Shown here: positions 52,368 to 64,000 of the stretch, piece after piece
Layout of the letters: each line of letters begins with the position of its first letter
How positions within the stretch are numbered: position 1 is the stretch's first letter
Source: Streptomyces sp. Alt3
Lineage (GTDB): Bacteria > Actinomycetota > Actinomycetes > Streptomycetales > Streptomycetaceae
NCBI RefSeq assembly: GCF_030719215.1
Contig: NZ_CP120983.1
Coordinates: 7,006,001-7,070,000 of the forward strand
Reading direction: 5' to 3'
DNA: 64,000 nt
Notes under the pieces: model-generated
The model's input: the letters and a program-made list of their open reading frames with translations, nothing else
Databases searched by the model: none
Told to the model about the DNA's origin: nothing
Made by a program: the position numbers and the translations under genes

Positions 52368-53498
52368 CGATCTCCACCCGGGGAGCCGGAAAAGCTCCCG
52401 CCGTACTCGTCCTGGAGGACGGCCGCTCCTTCCGCGGCCGCGCCTACGGGGCCGTGGGGGAGACCTTCGGCGAGGCGGTGTTCTCCACCGGCATGACCGG
52501 CTACCAGGAAACGCTGACCGACCCCTCGTACCACCGCCAGGTCGTCGTCATGACGGCCCCGCACGTCGGCAACACCGGCGTGAACGACGAGGACCCCGAG
52601 TCGAAGCGCATCTGGGTCTCCGGCTACGTGGTGCGCGACCCCGCCCGGGTCCCCTCCAACTGGCGCTCCCGCCGGTCGCTGGACGAGGAGCTCGCGAGCC
52701 AGGGCGTCGTCGGCATCAGCGGCATCGACACCCGCGCGCTCACCCGCCACCTGCGCGAGCGCGGCGCGATGCGCGTCGGCATCTTCTCCGGCAACGCCGT
52801 CCAGGACGAGGGCATACTGCTCGCCAAGGTGCGCCAGGCCCCCGAGATGACGGGCGCCGACCTCGCGGCCGAGGTCGCCACCAAGGAGACCTACGTCGTC
52901 CCCGCCGTCGGCACCAAGAGGTTCACCGTCGCGGCGATCGACCTCGGCATCAAGGGCATGACCCCGCACCGCATGGCCGAGCGCGGCATCGAGGTGCACG
53001 TCCTGCCCGCCACCGCCACCCTGGAGGACGTGTACGCGGTCGAGCCCGACGGCGTGTTCTTCTCCAACGGCCCCGGCGACCCCTCCACCGCCGACCACCC
53101 GGTCTCCGTCATGCGCGGCGTCCTGGAGCGGAAGACCCCGCTCTTCGGTATCTGCTTCGGCAACCAGATCCTGGGCCGCTCGCTCGGCTTCGGCACCTAC
53201 AAGCTGAAGTACGGCCACCGCGGCATCAACCAGCCCGTGCAGGACCGCACGACCGGCAAGGTCGAGGTCACCGCGCACAACCACGGCTTCGCCGTCGACG
53301 CCCCGCTCGACAAGGTCTCCGACACGGAGTTCGGCCGCGCCGAGGTCTCCCACGTATGCCTGAACGACCAGGTCGTCGAAGGGCTCCAGCTGCTCGACCA
53401 GCCGGCCTTCAGCGTCCAGTACCACCCCGAAGCAGCCGCGGGCCCGCACGACGCCGCGTACCTCTTCGACCGTTTCGTCACCCTGATGGAGGGCCAGC

Positions 53499-53506
<8 letters not shown>
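52364..53506 (+). CDS. carA: Carbamoyl-phosphate synthase, small (glutaminase) subunit
   Basis: It releases ammonia from glutamine for CarB. 380 residues. The nucleophile Cys is in [16 protein letters not shown] near residue 270. The His and Glu are in [13 protein letters not shown] near the end, and SNGPGDPST is present. ATG 52364 overlaps the PH-domain gene. Its stop overlaps the carB start by eight bases. The product feeds both pyrimidine and arginine synthesis. Confidence 0.97.
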
Positions 53507-56807
<3,301 letters not shown>

Positions 56808-56822
56808 CAGCCAGGCCCAGCA

Positions 56823-56848
56823 GGGGGACACCGGAAACGGTGTCCCCC
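56823..56848 (+). terminator. Stem-loop between carB and pyrD
   Basis: A perfect 11-bp stem (GGGGGACACCG and complement) with a GAAA tetraloop, followed by TCTTCAT. It could partially terminate or stabilise the carB 3' end while pyrDF still reads through, or pyrD has its own promoter. Confidence 0.65.
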
Positions 56849-56867
56849 TCTTCATGAGGACACCGTG

Positions 56868-57973
<1,106 letters not shown>

Positions 57974-57977
<4 letters not shown>

Positions 57978-58813
57978 CCCCTGAACCCTTCGGCGCACGC
58001 CTGCGCCACGCCATGGACACCCGCGGGCCGCTCTGCGTCGGCATCGACCCGCACGCCTCCCTGCTCAGCTCCTGGGGCCTGAACGACGACGTCGCCGGCC
58101 TCGAGCGCTTCACACGTACGGTCGTCGAGGCGCTGGCCGACCGGGTCGCCGTGCTCAAGCCGCAGTCCGCGTTCTTCGAGCGGTTCGGCTCGCGAGGCGT
58201 CGCCGTCCTGGAAAAGGCGGTCGAGGAGGCCCGCGCCGCGGGAGCCCTCGTGCTCATGGACGCCAAGCGGGGCGACATCGGCTCCACGATGGGCGCCTAC
58301 GCCGCCACGTACCTCGACAAGGACTCGCCGCTGTTCTCCGACGCGGTCACCGTCTCGCCGTACCTCGGCTTCGGCTCGCTGCGTCCGGCGCTCGACGCCG
58401 CCGAGGCCTCCGGTGCGGGCGTCTTCGTGCTCGCCCTCACCTCCAACCCGGAGGGCGCCGAGGTCCAGCGCGCCACCTCCGCCGACGGCCGGTCGCTGGC
58501 CCAGCTGATGCTCGACCACATGGCCGCCGAGAACGAGGGCGCCACGCCGCTCGGCTCCGTCGGGGCCGTGGTCGGCGCCACGCTCGGGGACACGGGAGCC
58601 GACCTGTCGATCAATGGTCCGCTCCTCGCACCCGGCATCGGCGCCCAGGGCGCCACGCCCGCGGATCTTCCCCGGGTCTTCGGCGCCGCGGTGCGCAACG
58701 TCGTGCCGAGTGTGAGCCGGGGGGTGCTGCGTCACGGACCGGATGTATCAGGGCTGCGCGAAGCCGCCGGACGGTTCGCGGACGAGGTCCGAACGGCCGT
58801 CCCGGAAAGCTGA
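57974..58813 (+). CDS. pyrF: Orotidine 5'-phosphate decarboxylase, group 2
   Basis: The final step to UMP, 279 residues. The active-site Asp-x-Lys-x-x-Asp is in LVLMDAKRGDIGSTM near residues 92-106, and LCVGIDPHASLL opens the barrel. Length and motif spacing match the longer actinobacterial/myxobacterial-type PyrF. The GTG at 57974 overlaps pyrD by four bases. The orotate phosphoribosyltransferase gene pyrE is not in the window. Confidence 0.95.
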
Positions 58814-58921
58814 CCATGCCACGTAACAGCCTGTTGGCGGAATCCTGACCGAAAATCCGGGTTGTTATGGGCTAAATGTCCGGGTCGGTGCCAGCTGACC
58901 AGGACTTTTCGTCTGTTCTCG

Positions 58922-58950
58922 CTGACTCAGGCGCCCTTGGCCGCTAGTCT
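58922..58950 (+). promoter_or_regulatory. Candidate promoter for the sIHF-gmk-rpoZ region
   Basis: CTGACT (58922-58927) and TAGTCT (58945-58950) separated by 17 bases resemble a vegetative promoter, giving a leader of about 100 bases before the sIHF start. Confidence 0.5.
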
Positions 58951-58961
58951 CCGTCGAGAGC

Positions 58962-58977
58962 CAACGAGCACTCGTTG
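58962..58977. promoter_or_regulatory. Inverted repeat in the sIHF leader
   Basis: CAACGAG-CA-CTCGTTG, perfect 7-base arms, starting 12 bases after the -10 box. GAGCA within it can also pair with TGCTC at 58982-58986, giving two alternative structures. It may be an operator or an RNA element. Confidence 0.4.
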
Positions 58978-59058
58978 TTCGTTGCTCACCAGGTGCGGAG
59001 CCATCCAGGCTCCGTACCGGTCCGTATCCGACAGATCGACATCCGAGGTGACGTAGGC

Positions 59059-59382
59059 GTGGCTCTTCCGCCCCTTACCCCTGAACAGCGCGCAGCCGCG
59101 CTCGAAAAGGCCGCCGCGGCTCGCCGGGAGCGGGCCGAGGTCAAGAATCGACTCAAGCACTCCGGTGCCTCCCTCCATGAGGTCATCAAGTCGGGCCAGG
59201 AGAACGACGTCATCGGCAAGATGAAGGTCTCCGCTCTCCTCGAGTCCCTGCCGGGCGTGGGCAAGGTCCGCGCCAAGCAGATCATGGAGCGGCTCGGCAT
59301 CTCCGAGAGCCGCCGGGTCCGGGGTCTCGGCTCCAACCAGATCGCATCCCTGGAGCGTGAGTTCGGCGGCAGCGCCGCCTGA
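59059..59382 (+). CDS. Streptomyces integration host factor (sIHF), nucleoid-associated protein
   Basis: A 107-residue basic DNA-binding protein. It is the actinobacterial counterpart, not a homologue of bacterial HU-type IHF, of mycobacterial mIHF. It affects nucleoid compaction, sporulation and antibiotic production. A long N-terminal helix ([20 protein letters not shown]) is followed by a helix-two-turn-helix region with [23 protein letters not shown] 59059 gives the standard [10 protein letters not shown]; upstream in-frame starts add unconserved sequence. It lies after pyrF and before gmk and rpoZ. Confidence 0.94.
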   Translation: MALPPLTPEQRAAALEKAAAARRERAEVKNRLKHSGASLHEVIKSGQENDVIGKMKVSALLESLPGVGKVRAKQIMERLGISESRRVRGLGSNQIASLEREFGGSAA

Positions 59383-59406
59383 CGTTCTCAGGCACTCCTG
59401 AGAACG
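59383..59406 (+). terminator. Stem-loop after the sIHF gene
   Basis: A perfect 10-bp stem (CGTTCTCAGG and CCTGAGAACG) with loop CACT, directly following the stop codon and 15 bases before gmk. It could be an attenuator for gmk. Confidence 0.6.
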
Positions 59407-59420
59407 GGGATAATCGCCCC

Positions 59421-60038
59421 ATGGCTGCAACATCCCGGGGGACGTCCCCCGTACCCCCGGACGTACGTCCGCGGCTGACCGTGCTCTCCGGCCCCTCCGG
59501 GGTCGGCAAGAGCACGGTCGTCGCTCATATGCGCACGGTTCACCCCGAGGTCTGGCTCTCGGTGTCGGCGACGACACGGAAGCCGCGACCCGGCGAGCGT
59601 AACGGTGTCCACTACTTCTTCGTGGACGACGAGGAGTTCGACAAGCTGATCGCCAACGGCGAGCTGCTGGAGTGGGCCGAGTTCGCCGGCAACCGCTACG
59701 GCACGCCCCGCCGGGCCGTGCTCGACCGCCTGGAGGCGGGCGAGCCGGTGCTGCTGGAGATCGACCTGCAGGGCGCGCGGCTGGTCCGCCAGTCGATGCC
59801 CGAGGCGCAGCTCGTCTTCCTCGCGCCGCCCGGCTGGGACGAGCTGGTTCGCCGGCTCACCGGCCGCGGGACCGAGGCGCCCGACGTGATCGAGCGGCGG
59901 CTGGCGGCGGCGAAGGTCGAACTGGCCGCGGAGTCGGAGTTCGACACGACGCTCGTCAACACCTCCGTCGAGGACGTCGCACGCGAGCTGCTAACGTTGA
60001 TGCTGCAGGCTTCCGGCCTCCGCGGCAGTGACGACTGA
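59421..60038 (+). CDS. gmk: Guanylate kinase
   Basis: A 205-residue enzyme phosphorylating GMP to GDP. A short Pro/Arg-containing lead precedes the P-loop [14 protein letters not shown] near residues 21-34. [20 protein letters not shown] and [14 protein letters not shown] bind GMP. ATG 59421 is used. rpoZ follows after about 95 bases, a conserved arrangement. Confidence 0.97.
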   Translation: MAATSRGTSPVPPDVRPRLTVLSGPSGVGKSTVVAHMRTVHPEVWLSVSATTRKPRPGERNGVHYFFVDDEEFDKLIANGELLEWAEFAGNRYGTPRRAVLDRLEAGEPVLLEIDLQGARLVRQSMPEAQLVFLAPPGWDELVRRLTGRGTEAPDVIERRLAAAKVELAAESEFDTTLVNTSVEDVARELLTLMLQASGLRGSDD

Positions 60039-60134
60039 CCTCAACGGTCCACACGTCCGCGGACGCAGAGCATCACTGCGGAACCAGCATGATCAAAGAT
60101 CTCTTTGATCTCTATCCCCTTCGGAAGGCAGAGA

Positions 60135-60407
60135 GTGTCCTCTTCCATCACCACGCCCGAGGGCATCATCAACCCGCCGATTGATGAGCTCCTCGAGGCC
60201 ACCGACTCGAAGTACAGCCTCGTGATCTACGCCGCCAAGCGCGCGCGTCAGATCAACGCGTACTACTCGCAGCTCGGTGAAGGCCTCCTCGAGTACGTCG
60301 GTCCGCTCGTCGACACCCACGTGCACGAGAAGCCGCTCTCGATCGCGCTCCGCGAGATCAACGCGGGTCTGCTGACCTCCGAGGCCATCGAGGGCCCCGC
60401 GCAGTAA
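60135..60407 (+). CDS. rpoZ: RNA polymerase omega subunit
   Basis: A 90-residue core-polymerase subunit that helps assemble beta-prime. GTG 60135 gives [20 protein letters not shown], then [20 protein letters not shown], the usual family block. In-frame codons from 60105 add ten residues without homology. It ends in a strong stem-loop before coaBC. Confidence 0.95.
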   Translation: MSSSITTPEGIINPPIDELLEATDSKYSLVIYAAKRARQINAYYSQLGEGLLEYVGPLVDTHVHEKPLSIALREINAGLLTSEAIEGPAQ

Positions 60408-60437
60408 GCAGGCGGCACGCAGGAAACGCACCTTCAC

Positions 60438-60472
60438 CACAGGCCCGGCGGCCCGTAACCGCCGGGCCTGTG
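60438..60472 (+). terminator. Strong terminator after rpoZ
   Basis: A perfect 14-bp stem (CACAGGCCCGGCGG and complement) and a 7-base loop. Confidence 0.8.
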
Positions 60473-60583
60473 GTGTGTCCGGCCCCGGGCCCGCCGGAGC
60501 GGGCCGGGGACGGTGAGGCAGCATGGGGGCGTACGTCATGAGGCGCACGCGAGTGCGCTGGGACACGAGTGCGGGGAGACGCA

Positions 60584-61787
60584 GTGGACAAGCCCAAGGT
60601 CGTCCTGGGGGTCAGCGGAGGCATCGCCGCGTACAAGGCGTGCGAACTGCTCCGCAGGCTGACCGAGTCCGGCCACGACGTACGGGTCGTACCGACCGAG
60701 GCGTCGCTGAACTTCGTCGGGGCCGCCACCTGGTCGGCCCTCTCCGGGAACCCCGTGTCGACCGAGGTCTGGGAGAGCGTGCACGAGGTGCCGCACGTCC
60801 GGATCGGACAGGGTGCGGATCTCGTCGTGGTCGCCCCGGCCACCGCGGACATGCTCGCCAGGGCCGCCCACGGCCTGGCGGACGACCTCCTCACCAACAC
60901 CCTGCTCACCGCGCGCTGTCCGGTCGTCTTCGCACCGGCGATGCACACCGAGATGTGGGAGCACCCCGCCACCCAGGAGAACGTCGCCACCCTGCGCCGC
61001 CGCGGTGCCGTCGTCATCGAGCCGGCCGTCGGCAGGCTCACCGGTGTGGACACGGGCAAGGGCAGGCTGCCGGACCCGGGGGAGATCTTCGAGGTCTGCC
61101 GGCGCGTCCTCGCCCGTGGTCCCGTCACGCCCGACCTCGCGGGCCTGGCACGTGGTGATCAGTGCGGGCGGCACCCGTGAGCCGCTCGACCCGGTGCGCT
61201 TCCTGGGCAACCGGTCCTCGGGCAAGCAGGGCTACGCACTCGCCCGCACCGCCGTCGCGCGTGGCGCCCGGGTGACGCTGATCGAGGCCAACACGGGGCT
61301 CCCCGACCCCGCGGGCGCCGACGTCGTGCGTGCCGGGACCGCCGTCCAGCTGCGCGAGGCCGTGCTGAAGGCGGCCGCGGACGCCGACGTGGTCGTGATG
61401 GCCGCGGCCGTCGCGGACTTCCGGCCCGCCGCCTACGCGTCGGGGAAGATCAAGAAGAAGGACGGCCAGGAGCCGGCGCCGATCACGCTCGTACGCAACC
61501 CCGACATCCTCGCCGAGGTCGCCGCCGACCGGGCCCGGCCCGGGCAGCTCGTCGTCGGATTCGCCGCCGAGACCGACGACGTCCTCGCCAACGGACGCGA
61601 GAAGCTCCGCCGCAAGGGCTGCGACCTCCTCGTCGTGAACGAGGTGGGGGAGCGGAAGACCTTCGGGTCCGAGGAGAACGAGGCGGTCGTGCTCGGATCC
61701 GACGGCGGCGAGACCGCTGTGCCGTACGGGCCGAAGGAAGCACTCGCCGACACGGTGTGGGACCTGGTGACGGCGCGTTTCGGTTAG
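60584..61787 (+). CDS. coaBC: Phosphopantothenoylcysteine decarboxylase / phosphopantothenate-cysteine ligase, frameshifted
   Basis: A bifunctional coenzyme A enzyme of about 400 residues. The CoaC half from GTG 60584 shows VVLGVSGGIAAYKACELLRR and the FMN/decarboxylase blocks PAMHTEMWEHPATQENVATL and GRLTGVDTGKGRLPDP. The CoaB half (VVISAGGTREPLDPVRFLGN, then AAAVADFRP) lies in another frame. The join is at 61145-61148, where four bases (CTGG) stand where three are expected, so removing one base restores a normal fusion. As written, CoaC would end at 61180 with a changed tail, and CoaB could only start at GTG 61152 or 61155 without a ribosome site. Because this enzyme is generally essential, a base-call error is likely. 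Confidence 0.88.
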
Positions 61788-61915
61788 ATTGCACAGATGC
61801 CGCTCCGGCGCGAGGGAACTCGGGACGGACGGCGATGACTCGCCCCCGGAAGGAGGGATTGTCGTACTGCCGTCAACAGTGCCGCAGATCACAGAACTCC
61901 CAAGGGGCGAGACGC

Positions 61916-61993
61916 GTGACCCAATCACCGGAAGCGACCGATAAACTGGTCGACGGAATGTGCCGGGCGCAGCTCCCGGAGTTCCACCAATGA
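61916..61993 (+). CDS. Possible 25-codon leader ORF upstream of metK
   Basis: GTG 61916, after AGGGGCGAG, opens a frame of 25 residues ([20 protein letters not shown], then PEFHQ) ending TGA 34 bases before metK. It is not a homopolymeric leader peptide and contains only one internal Met. It could be chance, a small protein or a remnant of a longer gene. The rest of the 240-base coaBC-metK gap shows no feature I can name. Confidence 0.25.
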   Translation: MTQSPEATDKLVDGMCRAQLPEFHQ

Positions 61994-62027
61994 TCAGCCA
62001 GCAGCCGCTGCAACCCCAGGGAGCGAT

Positions 62028-63251
62028 GTGTCCCGCCGTCTCTTCACCTCGGAGTCCGTCACCGAGGGCCACCCCGACAAGATCGCTGACCAGATCAGCG
62101 ACACGATTCTCGACGCGCTCCTGACCGAGGACCCCACCTCGCGCGTCGCCGTCGAGACCCTGATCACCACCGGTCTGGTGCATGTCGCGGGTGAGGTCAC
62201 GACCAAGGCCTACGCCGATATCCCCAACCTCGTGCGCAACAAGGTGCTGGAGATCGGCTACGACTCCTCCAAGAAGGGCTTCGACGGGGCCTCCTGCGGC
62301 GTCTCGGTCTCCATCGGGGCGCAGTCCCCGGACATCGCCCAGGGCGTCGACACGGCGTACGAGAAGCGCGTCGAGGGAGCCTCCCGAGGTGAGGAGGAGG
62401 ACGAGCTCGACAAGCAGGGCGCCGGCGACCAGGGGCTGATGTTCGGCTACGCCTGCGACGAGACGCCCGAGCTGATGCCGCTGCCGATCTACCTCGCGCA
62501 CCGTCTCTCGCGCCGGCTCTCCGAGGTCCGCAAGAACGGGACCATCCCGTACCTGCGTCCCGACGGCAAGACCCAGGTCACCATCGAGTACGACGGTGAC
62601 AAGGCCGTCCGCCTCGACACGGTCGTCGTCTCCTCGCAGCACGCCTCCGACATCGACCTGGACTCGCTGCTCGCGCCCGACATCCGCGAGTTCGTCGTCG
62701 AGCACGTCCTGAACCAGCTCATCGAGGACGGCATCAAGCTGGACACCGAGGGCTACCGCTTGCTGGTGAACCCGACCGGCCGCTTCGAGATCGGTGGCCC
62801 GATGGGCGACGCCGGCCTCACCGGCCGCAAGATCATCATCGACACCTACGGCGGCATGGCCCGCCACGGCGGCGGCGCCTTCTCCGGCAAGGACCCGTCC
62901 AAGGTCGACCGCTCGGCCGCCTACGCCATGCGCTGGGTCGCCAAGAACGTCGTCGCGGCCGGGCTCGCCACGCGCTGCGAGGTCCAGGTCGCCTACGCGA
63001 TCGGCAAGGCCGAGCCCGTGGGCCTGTTCGTCGAGACCTTCGGCACCGCCGCGGTCGACACGGAGAAGATCGAGCACGCCATCGGCGAGGTCTTCGACCT
63101 CCGCCCGGCCGCGATCATCCGCGACCTCGACCTGCTCCGCCCGATCTACGCCCAGACCGCTGCGTACGGACACTTCGGCCGCGAGCTCCCCGACTTCACC
63201 TGGGAGCGGACCGACCGTGTGGACGCGCTGCGCGCGGCCGCGGGCCTGTAG
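62028..63251 (+). CDS. metK: S-adenosylmethionine synthetase
   Basis: The enzyme makes AdoMet from methionine and ATP, 407 residues. Signatures are [35 protein letters not shown] and the phosphate loop [16 protein letters not shown]. The GTG at 62028 gives [11 protein letters not shown], with CAGGGAG upstream. An overlapping ATG two bases earlier is in another frame. It lies between coaBC and priA, the standard actinobacterial order, and ends in a strong stem-loop. Confidence 0.97.
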   Translation: MSRRLFTSESVTEGHPDKIADQISDTILDALLTEDPTSRVAVETLITTGLVHVAGEVTTKAYADIPNLVRNKVLEIGYDSSKKGFDGASCGVSVSIGAQSPDIAQGVDTAYEKRVEGASRGEEEDELDKQGAGDQGLMFGYACDETPELMPLPIYLAHRLSRRLSEVRKNGTIPYLRPDGKTQVTIEYDGDKAVRLDTVVVSSQHASDIDLDSLLAPDIREFVVEHVLNQLIEDGIKLDTEGYRLLVNPTGRFEIGGPMGDAGLTGRKIIIDTYGGMARHGGGAFSGKDPSKVDRSAAYAMRWVAKNVVAAGLATRCEVQVAYAIGKAEPVGLFVETFGTAAVDTEKIEHAIGEVFDLRPAAIIRDLDLLRPIYAQTAAYGHFGRELPDFTWERTDRVDALRAAAGL

Positions 63252-63270
63252 CACGCGGGTAGTTCTCACA

Positions 63271-63308
63271 CCGGGGCCCGGACACCGTACGAGGTGTCCG
63301 GGCCCCGG
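63271..63308 (+). terminator. Strong terminator after metK
   Basis: A 16-bp stem (CCGGGGCCCGGACACC and complement) with loop GTACGA, extended outward by CACA/TGTG pairing with a bulge. Confidence 0.8.
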
Positions 63309-63367
63309 CGTGTGCGCCCGTCCCGCACACCCGGGACGTGTCAGTGGTGTCTGGTAGGAATGTGGCT

Positions 63368-64000
63368 GTGAGCAGCGACGACGAGCAGTCCGAAGAGCCC
63401 GGTGCCGGGGCGCCGGAGCAGCTTGCGCTCATCCGGGAGACGGTGCGCCGGGCCAAGGTGCCGCGGGCCAAGCCGCGCACGTGGCGCGGCGCCCCGCTCG
63501 CCGGGGAACTGCCCGTCGCCCGCGTCCTGGTGAACAAGGGCGCACTCCACCTCGACCAGTACTTCGACTACGCCGTTCCCGAGGAGCTCGACGCACAGGC
63601 CCGGCCGGGCGTCCGCGTCCGGGTGCGGTTCGGGGCCGGAGGACGTCAGGTCCGAGGCGGGAGGCGCGAGGGCGGCGGTCTGATCGACGGCTTCCTGATC
63701 GAACGCCGCGCCACCTCGGACTACCAGGGAGCCCTGGCGGCCCTCGCCTACGTCGTCTCACCCGAGCCGGTGCTCGGCCCGGAGCTGCTGGAGCTCTCAC
63801 GGGCCGTCGCCGACCGCTACGCCGGCAGCCTCGCCGACGTGCTCCAGCTCGCCGTGCCCCCGAGGAACGCGCGCGCCGAGAGCAAGCCGTCGCCCGCACC
63901 CCTGCCGCCGCCCCCCGCCCCCTCGCCCGGCTCCTGGGAGCGGTACGCCCAGGGCCCCGGCTTCCTGCGCGCGCTGGCCGAGGGCGGTGCGCCGCGGGCC
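63368..64000 (+). CDS. priA: Primosomal protein N' (replication restart helicase), N-terminal part
   Basis: The first 211 codons of PriA, running off the right edge. The 3'-end-binding domain is visible: LPVARVLVNKGALHLDQYFDYAVPEEL (read in two blocks near residues 48-75), RPGVRVRVRFGAGG and later SRAVADRYAGSLADVLQLAV. A disordered acidic lead and a Pro-rich stretch (about 182-190) are typical of streptomycete versions. No helicase motif is in the window. Actinobacterial PriA is often thought to lack helicase activity. The GTG at 63368 has weak upstream pairing. Confidence 0.92.
   Translation, partial: MSSDDEQSEEPGAGAPEQLALIRETVRRAKVPRAKPRTWRGAPLAGELPVARVLVNKGALHLDQYFDYAVPEELDAQARPGVRVRVRFGAGGRQVRGGRREGGGLIDGFLIERRATSDYQGALAALAYVVSPEPVLGPELLELSRAVADRYAGSLADVLQLAVPPRNARAESKPSPAPLPPPPAPSPGSWERYAQGPGFLRALAEGGAPRA

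Noticed and set aside
61788-62027. A SAM riboswitch before metK
   Set aside because: I could not find the conserved core or P1-P4 pairing of any SAM class by eye; left as an open leader region.

Overview
The window is a piece of Streptomyces (or very close actinomycete) chromosome. The evidence is very high G+C with G/C-biased third codon positions, many GTG and TTG starts, GTGA/ATGA stop-start overlaps, and the lineage-typical genes bldD, sIHF, PimA-type mannosyltransferase and EF-G2. From pgsA to priA the gene order matches what I remember of the S. coelicolor SCO1527-SCO1475 block, read in the reverse orientation. That is a recollection, not an alignment.

Layout. 1-3000: edge of a polyketide or unusual fatty-acid locus, with a divergent partial ketosynthase III, an acyltransferase and an acyl-CoA carboxylase beta subunit broken by one missing G. 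3003-7055: a Streptomyces-type membrane protein and an EF-G-like GTPase with an apparent frameshift, both on the minus strand. 7328-10719: phosphatidylinositol mannoside start-up genes (PIP synthase, acyltransferase, PimA) and a small membrane protein. 10945-12504: pdxST (PLP synthesis). 12566-15756: yebC, ruvC, ruvA, ruvB. 15924-22825: yajC, secD, secF, apt, relA (protein export, purine salvage, stringent response). 22879-25883: three minus-strand genes (ALF-repeat secreted protein, DUF349 protein, membrane-anchored cyclophilin). 26033-30495: MBL hydrolase, hisS, VKOR, rarA. 30506-34301: DUF2470 protein with an iron box, rpsD, and an AfsR-like STAND ATPase. 34504-38423: two small envelope-type proteins, alaS, ruvX. 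38524-47879: mltG and the shikimate genes aroE, aroC, aroK-aroB, aroQ, then an ATPase, an M24 protein, efp and nusB. 48045-48545: bldD, divergent from the pyrimidine operon. 48767-58813: pyrR, pyrB, pyrC, a PH-like membrane protein, carA, carB, pyrD, pyrF. 59059-64000: sIHF, gmk, rpoZ, coaBC, metK and the start of priA.

How it works together. Most of the window is core metabolism and information processing. The pyr genes form one tightly packed transcription unit whose first gene, pyrR, has a leader hairpin that presents a PyrR-type binding loop and can pair with the Shine-Dalgarno sequence. bldD has a clear promoter with an overlapping inverted repeat and keeps its c-di-GMP-binding residues. 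Many gene ends carry near-perfect 9-21 bp stem-loops.

Three genes (carboxylase beta subunit, EF-G2, coaBC) each need a single-base correction. Because coaBC is normally essential, sequence error is the simplest common explanation. aroK and aroB, in contrast, form one uninterrupted open frame with an internal aroB start. I found no tRNA, rRNA, CRISPR array, transposase or phage gene, and no clearly new multi-gene system. The best leads are the PyrR leader, the iron box shared by a DUF2470 gene and rpsD, the aroK-aroB joined frame, and a palindromic repeat translated inside pdxT.
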